Shown here: piece by piece, positions 42,877 through 48,350 of the stretch
Layout of the letters: each line of letters starts with the position of its first letter
How positions within the stretch are numbered: the first letter of the stretch is position 1
DNA from: Sphingomonadales bacterium
GTDB taxonomy: Bacteria; Pseudomonadota; Alphaproteobacteria; Sphingomonadales; Sphingomonadaceae
Direction: 5' to 3'
NCBI GenBank assembly: GCA_025352685.1
Contig: JANXSN010000046.1
Location: forward strand, 1-48,350
DNA length: 48,350 bases
The notes under the pieces: model-generated
The model's database searches: none
Seen by the model: only the letters and a program-made list of their open reading frames with translations
Told to the model about the DNA's origin: nothing
Made by a program: the position numbers and the translations under genes

Positions 42877-44088
42877 ATGGCGATGCGAATTCTGCACGTC
42901 CTCGACCACAGCCTGCCACTGCACAGCGGCTATACATTTCGTACGCGCGCGATCCTCAAGGCGCAGCAAGCGCGCGGGTGGGAAGTCATGGGGGTGACCG
43001 GGCGCCGGCATTATCACGCGGGCCCCAACCCCGAGACGGCAGATGGACTTGAATTTGCCCGAACGCTCAAAGGGTGGCAACCGCCAAGCCCGCTCGGTGA
43101 ATTGGCCGAGATCAATGCCTTTTCGCGAAGTATCGCGGTCGCGATCGAGCGGTTCCGCCCCGACATCGTTCACGCTCATTCTCCCGTACTTGATGCCTTG
43201 GCCGCGCTCAATGCGACGAGGGCGTGGAAGCTACCGCTCGTTTATGAAATCCGTGCCTTTTGGGAAGACGCCGCGGTCGGCAACGGTACCGGCGTGGAGG
43301 GTAACGCGCGCTATCGCCTCACCAAGGCGGTCGAGACTTGGGCTGTCAATCGTGCCAGCGCGGTCGCTGTGATTTGCAAGGGACTACGCGACGACCTGAT
43401 CGAGCGAGGCGTCGCACCGGATAAAATTGTCGTTTCGCCGAACGGGGTCGACCTGACGCTGTTCGGAGAGCCGGTCCCTGCGGACCCCGCGCGTGCTGCC
43501 GAGCTCGGCCTCACAGACGCCGAAGTCGTCGGGTATATCGGCAGTTTCTACGACTATGAGGGCATCGACGATCTAATTTCGGCGATGCCGGAGTTGGTCG
43601 CGGCTCGTCCGCGCGCCAAGCTGCTCCTGGTTGGGGGCGGCCCTATGGAAGCGGCGTTGCGCACTCAGGCGGCTGCCTCGTCCGCTGCCGACCGAATCGT
43701 TTTTGCCGGGCGGGTCCCGCACGAACAGGTCGAGGATTTTTACGCGCTGACCGACGTTTTAGCCTATCCTCGCAAGCGGATGCGGTTGACCGATCTGGTC
43801 ACGCCCCTGAAGCCGCTCGAAGCCATGGCGCAACGGCGGCTGGTCGCGGCGTCGAATGTCGGCGGTCACCGCGAGCTGATCGAAGACGGTGTGACCGGGA
43901 CATTGTTCGCGCCAGGAGATCCTCCATCGATTGCAGCGGCACTGATCAATCTGTTTGCCGACCGGGCTCATTGGACTGCACGACGGGACCGGGCGCGTGC
44001 ATTTGTCGAGGCAGAGCGTAACTGGTCGTCAAACATTGCACGTTACGAACCGGTTTATCAAAGGCTCGTGGCTGCACGGGCGCGATAA
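42877..44088 (+). CDS. Glycosyltransferase family 4, exosortase A system-associated
   Basis: 403 residues. MRILHVLDHSLPLHSGYTFR followed by TRAIL is the characteristic start of the exosortase-A-associated GT4 subfamily. The GT-B fold is complete: DIVHAHSPVLDALAAL, VYEIRAFWEDAAV, VVSPNGVDLTLF, VGYIGSFYDYEGIDDLI, and the donor site TPLKPLEAMAQRRLVAASNV followed by GGHRELIEDGVTG (E-x7-E-like). It builds the glycan handled by the divergently encoded ligase. Start at 42877 or the Met at 42883. Confidence 0.9.
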   Translation: MAMRILHVLDHSLPLHSGYTFRTRAILKAQQARGWEVMGVTGRRHYHAGPNPETADGLEFARTLKGWQPPSPLGELAEINAFSRSIAVAIERFRPDIVHAHSPVLDALAALNATRAWKLPLVYEIRAFWEDAAVGNGTGVEGNARYRLTKAVETWAVNRASAVAVICKGLRDDLIERGVAPDKIVVSPNGVDLTLFGEPVPADPARAAELGLTDAEVVGYIGSFYDYEGIDDLISAMPELVAARPRAKLLLVGGGPMEAALRTQAAASSAADRIVFAGRVPHEQVEDFYALTDVLAYPRKRMRLTDLVTPLKPLEAMAQRRLVAASNVGGHRELIEDGVTGTLFAPGDPPSIAAALINLFADRAHWTARRDRARAFVEAERNWSSNIARYEPVYQRLVAARAR

Positions 44089-44098
44089 GGACCGGCGT

Positions 44099-44941
44099 AT
44101 GGCCAAGAAGCGTTCCGTGATCCAGCGTCTCCCGCTGGTCCCTGTTTTTGCCATCATGTTCGGTGCGGCGACGGCAATACTGGTTGCTTCAACGCCGCAA
44201 TGGCTGTTCGACGCAACAGTTTCCTCGTCGGGGATTAGCGGGATGGTGCATGTGGCCCAGCCGCCACTCGGGATCAAGGCTAAGCTGCTCGCTGCATTTG
44301 CCGCATTTGCGGTTATTGTCCTGGCAGTCTGGTTTGTCGGACGCGGCATTGAAAGACTGGCGTCGGCTGCGCATTCGCTCAAGCACGGCGAAGACCTCGA
44401 GACTCTTGATCGGGTCCAGGTTACGCCGATCGAACCGCCGCTGGAAGCGCGCCGGCGCCCGATTTTTGCTGACCGGGAACTGGGCGCGCCCCTGATGTCC
44501 GACGAAGCCTTGGCAACGGCAGCGAGTTTTTCCGAACCGTTTCCAGCGTTTGATCCCACACTCTTCGACGAAGAGCGGGCCGAAGACGAGCTTTTTGCAA
44601 CGCAAACTCGGGAGAATACGACGCGTTCCGGCTTCGATACGCCCGGCCTGATCGATCATGCTACTCTTCAGGCGCCGCTGGCCATTGAGGAGTTCGCTGT
44701 GTCAACCGGGTCTGATGAGGCGGCCGTGTTGCCCGGCGAGAGCAGCATTGACGCGTTGATCCGTCGGCTGGAGGCCGGTCTGGCCCGCCGCGCGGCCCCA
44801 AATCCGCCACACCCTGGGGCTCCGGCGATGGCAGCACCCGCAGCCACTCAACGCGACTGGTTGGTTCGCGAGGCAGACACCGCATCGTTCGACGAAGACG
44901 CCACCCGCGCGCTCGGCACGTTGCGTCGCATGGCGAGCTGA
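44099..44941 (+). CDS. Two-helix membrane protein of unknown function
   Basis: 280 residues from ATG 44099, 10 bp after the GT4 stop. The first helix is LVPVFAIMFGAATAILVAST and the second LLAAFAAFAVIVLAVWFVG; between them is a short periplasmic loop (QWLFDATVSSSGISGMVHVA) and after them a 190-residue acidic, low-complexity cytoplasmic tail ending RALGTLRRMAS. No domain recognised. The tight spacing ties it to the glycosyltransferase; it might be an assembly or scaffold factor. Confidence 0.6.
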   Translation: MAKKRSVIQRLPLVPVFAIMFGAATAILVASTPQWLFDATVSSSGISGMVHVAQPPLGIKAKLLAAFAAFAVIVLAVWFVGRGIERLASAAHSLKHGEDLETLDRVQVTPIEPPLEARRRPIFADRELGAPLMSDEALATAASFSEPFPAFDPTLFDEERAEDELFATQTRENTTRSGFDTPGLIDHATLQAPLAIEEFAVSTGSDEAAVLPGESSIDALIRRLEAGLARRAAPNPPHPGAPAMAAPAATQRDWLVREADTASFDEDATRALGTLRRMAS

Positions 44942-45372
44942 TCAGGCGGCATTTATCGCCAACGGTTCGAAGCTCACGCGGGAACGCATTCAAGCGCCAT
45001 GGCCGTGGACGTCGGCGCAAGTCAAAAACATCCAGCGAGAGAACCGAGGTCGGGTTCTCGGCGGTGGCCGTGCGCGGGCGTTCTCCGCATGCTTTCGATC
45101 ATCCGTGTATCCGCGATACGATCGGGCGGGCCTCTGGCGACGGTGCCCATATCCGCGTCGACCGCAGCGATGCGGGCGATCGTCGCCATGCTGACAAACA
45201 AGCGAATCGGTTTGCTGGTGCGCTTGGCGTCCGGGAACCACGCTAAAAACGACCGAGGCAGCGTTTGCGCGCGCACAGCGATCGTTCCGTCCACTCTTCA
45301 TGGACCGTTTGGACCAGGCTCGCATTGGCACCATGACGTGTCGTCTGGGCGGGCAACGGTTTGCTTGACCTT
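44942..45372. other. Intergenic stretch, no convincing gene
   Basis: About 430 bp between a plus-strand and a convergent minus-strand gene. Two overlapping minus-strand frames of 90-114 codons exist, but they lack ribosome sites and have composition like shifted GC-rich DNA. No T-tailed hairpin seen. Confidence 0.45.
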
Positions 45373-46560
45373 CTAGTGCGTGGTTAGCGACTCGACTCTT
45401 GCCAGATCAATTGCGGCAACGGCCGCTTTGAACATCGCGCCTGACGCGGCTTTTCCCTCGGCTTCAACCATCACGCGGTCGCCGACGAGCGTGCCATAAC
45501 TGCCAGTTTTGGTGGCGTTGTCATATTTCTCGGTCGTCATCCGCCCATCGACTTTGCCGACCCGTTCATAGCGCGTGGCGTCTTGCTTAGATGACTGAAC
45601 GTCGAGCGCTCCGCCCAGCGAAGCAAGTCCGCCCATCGCGCCCATGTCGGTGATCGACAACTTGATCTCGTTGTCGCCCGCGCCGTAGTGGGCCTCCGCG
45701 TTGGACCCGCCAATGCCGGCAGCGCCGGCCGATTGGCTTTCGATCGAGGTCCGCGGCAACCCGTTCAACGTCGTTGGCAAGATGCTCGCGAGAACGTCCG
45801 GCGCGATGACGGTAGTCGTTTGCCCGTTCTTGGCGCGGTCAGCTACCGCTTCCATTGCCTTGCTCGCTTTGCCCAGCTTGCTCATATCAACCGAACCAGC
45901 ACCGGGGATGTTCAGACTTCCAGAAACAGTAGTTGGACCCCCTATCAATGCACTGCCTCCAAAAAGAGCGACGGCCGGCGCGGTGACAAGTCCTATAACC
46001 AGCGCCGCCACAATCATCGCCACCACAACAACGGCTGTATAGGCGCCCGCCTTGTCCTGCGGCGCTTTCATCAGGACAGGGAGACCGAGGTAAATCAGAT
46101 ACAGGCTGTACAGTCCACCGAGCACAGCCAAAAGGCTCAGCGCGGGCAGGATGCCGAAAATGCCCGCTACCCAGCCGGCCGTCCCGCCGTAGGCCGCAAC
46201 TTTGAATGCTGCCATCTGATTTTTCACCGCGCCGAATTGGGGGGCGAGTGCATTGATCACGAGCGCAAAGACAAATACCATGACGAGCGTCAGCACATAA
46301 CTGACCAATGCAGTCGAAACTGCGCTGAGTATCGATGGGTGATAGGTGATACCGAATGCACCGACGCCGAATGTCAGAGAGCCGATCAAGGACGCTATGG
46401 GTCCAATCGCCGCCAAGGGCATGACCTGGCTCTTGTAGATTTCAGAAATCTTGGAGGCCTCGGCCTCGATGATTGGCCATTCTGTTTTCGGCGACATCAG
46501 GATCGCCTTGACCCGCGCGACCAGCGCGTTGTCCACCTGTGGTTGTCCGATATCGCTCAT
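45373..46560 (-). CDS. Yip1 family membrane protein
   Basis: 395 residues from ATG 46560 (MSDIGQPQVDNALVARVKAI). The first 215 residues are the Yip1/YIPF domain: LMSPKTEWPIIEAE (the typical start 'iL..P...W..I'), then five hydrophobic segments with NALAPQFGAVKNQMAAFKVA and YLGLPVLMKAPQDKAGAYTA. The C-terminal 180 residues (from about VSGSLNIPGAGSVDMSKLGK) are an added soluble Ala/Gly-rich domain that may face the periplasm. Bacterial Yip1 proteins have no settled role. Followed by tRNA-Pro on the other strand. Confidence 0.82.
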   Translation of the reverse strand: MSDIGQPQVDNALVARVKAILMSPKTEWPIIEAEASKISEIYKSQVMPLAAIGPIASLIGSLTFGVGAFGITYHPSILSAVSTALVSYVLTLVMVFVFALVINALAPQFGAVKNQMAAFKVAAYGGTAGWVAGIFGILPALSLLAVLGGLYSLYLIYLGLPVLMKAPQDKAGAYTAVVVVAMIVAALVIGLVTAPAVALFGGSALIGGPTTVSGSLNIPGAGSVDMSKLGKASKAMEAVADRAKNGQTTTVIAPDVLASILPTTLNGLPRTSIESQSAGAAGIGGSNAEAHYGAGDNEIKLSITDMGAMGGLASLGGALDVQSSKQDATRYERVGKVDGRMTTEKYDNATKTGSYGTLVGDRVMVEAEGKAASGAMFKAAVAAIDLARVESLTTH

Positions 46561-46793
46561 ATTCAGTCCCCTGTTGCATCGTAAGGGCTGTGTTCGTTCC
46601 AGCACGGGAGCGACCCCCATTTTCTCGAACCTATCTTGTGTACCCTAGCGACGCGCGGCTGTGTAGCCCAGATGGCATTGTGCGATCAGCACAGCACGCA
46701 AGGGCTTTGGCGGCGTACCAGGAGCGACTGGACGCTCCGTTTGCATGGACGGTTGCCAACCTTGGCTCGCTTGCCTAAGTGCCGCGCCTCGGT

Positions 46794-46870
46794 CGGGACG
46801 TAGCGCAGCCTGGTAGCGCATCACACTGGGGGTGTGGGGGTCGCAGGTTCGAATCCTGTCGTCCCGACCA
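46794..46870 (+). tRNA. tRNA-Pro(GGG)
   Basis: Complete 77-nt cloverleaf. Acceptor CGGGACG pairs with CGTCCCG, discriminator A, encoded CCA at 46868-46870. Anticodon stem TCACA/TGTGG with loop CTGGGGG, anticodon GGG. T arm GCAGG-TTCGAAT-CCTGT. Apparent accessory DNA begins right after its 3' end. Confidence 0.95.
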
Positions 46871-46923
46871 GAAATCAATGACTTAGCAGGCAAGCTTCAA
46901 CCCAAACCGGCCCTATTTGGGGT

Positions 46924-46944
46924 CTGGTGGTGCGCTGGTGGTGC
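46924..46944. repeat. Two-unit 11-bp direct repeat beside tRNA-Pro
   Basis: CTGGTGGTGC at 46924-46933 and again at 46935-46944, period 11 bp, 54 bp beyond the CCA end of the tRNA. It parallels the repeat beside tRNA-Arg and may be part of an integrase attachment region. Confidence 0.4.
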
Positions 46945-47032
46945 AAATATTCGGCGAATCTTTTTTCCCGTTGCACCGAAACGCATCGTAATTGGACGCT
47001 CCGACGTCGTTCCGAATTGAAGATCTGGAGAA

Positions 47033-47962
47033 TTGCACCTAGATCAAAGGCTTGAATGCAGGAGCAACTCCCTCTTCACCCCGCCGAGTTCGTCAAAAAT
47101 TCGGGACGGCTTTATTGCGTTTCTCAGGCAACCGGCTGGGACGCCCATTGAGCTGGTTATTCCGCAAGAGGTTCTCGCCGCGATGGAATCGGCAGCGCGT
47201 CGCGGTCGCAAGCGACGCCGGATGCTCGATTTCGTTCGGACTGGCGCGGCCATAGTGGCCGTTATTGGTGTATTGCTGAGCCTTATGGTCGATCCGATGA
47301 TCATCGGCATCGTATTACTGTTAGCTGGCGGCGCGACATTCCTCCGGGCGCACGACGGGACGAAGGTTCGCGACGAGTTGGAGATCGATCAAATTGACGC
47401 TGCACGGGATGCAATGATCCAGCGCAACCTTCGCGCACTCGATGATTTCCGTATTCAGATTGCCAGCAATGAGCTTCGCTGTGAGGAGCGCACGCCAGAC
47501 GGCACGGTCAAGCCGTTATCGCCAAACATGCGTCGCGCTTTTCTGGCCGATCATGGCGCGCTTTTGGTCCTCACCCGCGAGCAAGGGTTGTGGCAGTGCA
47601 TTCCCCATCGGCCAATTCCCATGAGCGCACTTTGGGTCAGGCTTGGATCGCGCGTTGCTTCCGTTTTGATCACGTCCCGGACGTTGCTCGATACTGCCGA
47701 CTGCGACCTGTTCGACCGGCGTATGGAATGGCTGCTGTCGCGGGCCGAAAAGGCGGGAGCCAAGGCCAATTCGTTCCGCGAGGCGGTGCAGATGATCGTG
47801 GCTCTGCGACGTCCAGACCTCGACGGGCTGACCTTTGAGCGGAAAAAGGAACTGCTTTGCGCGGAAGGCTTTGGGGAGAGCCGGATGGAAAAGATTCACG
47901 CCGGGATTTACCCCGCGTTCAACAATTTTTTGCGGTCATTACCGATGCATGAATTTCCGTGA
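47033..47962 (+). CDS. Hypothetical membrane protein in the tRNA-Pro accessory region
   Basis: The frame is open for 309 codons; the true start is uncertain because no good ribosome site precedes TTG 47033, and ATG 47183 (MESAARRGRKRRRM) is an alternative. A hydrophobic hairpin (TGAAIVAVIGVLLSL, then DPMIIGIVLLLAGGATFL) divides a basic N-terminus from a soluble C-terminal half with FRIQIASNELRCEERTPDGT, WQCIPHRPIPMSALW, and a final helical part LDGLTFERKKELLCAEGFGE. I do not recognise the family. Another frame at 47056 begins MQEQLPLHPAEFVKNSGR and stops after 32 codons, hinting at a frameshift near the start. Confidence 0.5.
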   Translation: MHLDQRLECRSNSLFTPPSSSKIRDGFIAFLRQPAGTPIELVIPQEVLAAMESAARRGRKRRRMLDFVRTGAAIVAVIGVLLSLMVDPMIIGIVLLLAGGATFLRAHDGTKVRDELEIDQIDAARDAMIQRNLRALDDFRIQIASNELRCEERTPDGTVKPLSPNMRRAFLADHGALLVLTREQGLWQCIPHRPIPMSALWVRLGSRVASVLITSRTLLDTADCDLFDRRMEWLLSRAEKAGAKANSFREAVQMIVALRRPDLDGLTFERKKELLCAEGFGESRMEKIHAGIYPAFNNFLRSLPMHEFP

Positions 47963-48034
47963 ATGTGGAACTGAATAGCTCCCAACGCCTCTGACCGCCA
48001 CGTCCTGCATTCCAGCGAATGAAAGGACGATCCC

Positions 48035-48214
48035 ATGCCACCCAATCGAGATCAACTTTTGACCGTCTCTGACGTGCTCAACGTCACCGGCTTCAAATCG
48101 CGCACGACGCTGTATCGCCGTGCACGCAGCGGCGACTTTCCCTGCCCGTGCAGCATTGGTGTCAACGGCGGTCGGATTCCAGGCCAGTGTGGCGGAGTAA
48201 AACCAGGCTATTGA
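48035..48214 (+). CDS. AlpA-like DNA-binding protein, C-terminus aberrant
   Basis: 59 residues with AAGGA nine bases before the ATG. LLTVSDVLNVTGFKSRTTLYRRARSGDFP (written here in parts: LLTVSDVLNVTGFKS, TTLYRRARSGDFP) is the winged helix-turn-helix of AlpA/MerR-like prophage regulators, which activate excision genes. Normal AlpA proteins continue with a strand such as R(I/V)GWRESEIxAW; here the protein runs VNGGRIPGQCGGVKPGY and stops, so the 3' end appears replaced by other sequence. Probably a remnant of an integrated element at tRNA-Pro. Confidence 0.55.
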   Translation: MPPNRDQLLTVSDVLNVTGFKSRTTLYRRARSGDFPCPCSIGVNGGRIPGQCGGVKPGY

Positions 48215-48226
48215 TGGCGCGGGCGT

Positions 48227-48268
48227 AATGAGCAGGAAGGGGCCCCGCGGGGCCCCTTCCTGCTCATT
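48227..48268 (-). terminator. 42-bp perfect palindrome, likely terminator
   Basis: The sequences 48227-48247 and 48248-48268 are exact reverse complements with no spacer (left arm AATGAGCAGGAAGGGGCCCC plus G). It lies 15 bp after the stop of the minus-strand gene at the window edge and 12 bp after the AlpA-like gene, so it could end transcripts from both sides. In DNA it could also form a cruciform. Confidence 0.6.
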
Positions 48269-48283
48269 CTCGCTCTTCCTGGG

Positions 48284-48349
48284 TCAGGCTTTGGTGATTT
48301 CGCCGGTGTTGGGATCGACGACGTCGGCGGTGGCCTGATTTTGCGTTGC
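48284..48349 (-). CDS. C-terminal end of an unidentified protein
   Basis: The minus strand reads ATQNQATADVVDPNTGEITK A and stops at TGA 48286-48284. Only these 21 residues are in the window, so the family cannot be named. The VDPNTGEI ending is common at the tails of phage or plasmid single-strand DNA annealing and binding proteins, but that is only a guess. Confidence 0.4.
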   Translation of the reverse strand, partial: ATQNQATADVVDPNTGEITKA

Positions 48350-48350
48350 C

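Noticed and set aside
45022-45294. Minus-strand 90-codon frame in the gap after the two-helix protein gene
   Set aside because: Competing open frames on both strands, no ribosome site and no recognisable motif.
46645-46893. Minus-strand frame containing [18 protein letters not shown]
   Set aside because: It is the antisense translation of tRNA-Pro, not a protein.

Overview
The window looks like a chromosome segment from a GC-rich alphaproteobacterium of the Sphingomonadales (Sphingomonas/Sphingopyxis-like). The evidence is gene content only: two PEPxxWA-CTERM exoproteins, an exosortase-A-associated O-glycosylation ligase and glycosyltransferase, a tonB-exbB-exbD-exbD operon, intracellular PHA depolymerase, purC/purS/purQ, and short overlapping operons with ATGA junctions. 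Genus and species cannot be assigned from the sequence alone.

Left end (1-5,350) is accessory. It holds a frameshifted IS110-family recombinase gene, a 200-bp non-coding element with 30-bp imperfect terminal inverted repeats, two PEP-CTERM secreted proteins, and a decayed patch of small minus-strand genes, a superinfection-immunity fragment and an IS5-type transposase remnant. This patch abuts the 3' end of a tRNA-Arg(TCT), a typical integration site. The right end (46,790-48,350) mirrors this: tRNA-Pro(GGG) is followed by an unrecognised membrane protein, an AlpA-like regulator and a 42-bp perfect palindrome. Both tRNAs carry a two-unit, 11-bp-period direct repeat 54-58 bp beyond the CCA end.

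The middle is mostly core. Purine genes purC and purS-purQ are separated by a two-gene cassette: a TbpB-like lipoprotein and a Slam-type outer-membrane translocon (type XI secretion). Then come a GT2 glycosyltransferase, cytochrome b561-glutaminase, a sterol-desaturase-family hydroxylase, an aldo/keto-reductase pseudogene, parC, a PAS-GGDEF-EAL protein, a cca-nudix-DUF1285 operon, folB with a pteridine-reductase-like SDR, the TonB energising operon, an ABC exporter, and phaZ. A thiolase/CMD/MaoC acyl-CoA cluster is followed by bifunctional putA, mscS-topoisomerase IB, and an envelope glycan cluster (acyltransferase, O-glycosylation ligase, tiny membrane protein, GT4, membrane protein).

Functionally, several parts concern the cell envelope: the PEP-CTERM substrates and the exosortase-linked glycosylation genes probably belong to one sorting pathway whose exosortase lies outside the window, and the TonB operon could energise an uptake receptor working with the Slam-exported lipoprotein. 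Candidate operators (perfect palindromes) lie in front of phaZ, the fatty-acid-hydroxylase-like gene and between maoC and putA. No CRISPR array, rRNA or replication origin was seen.
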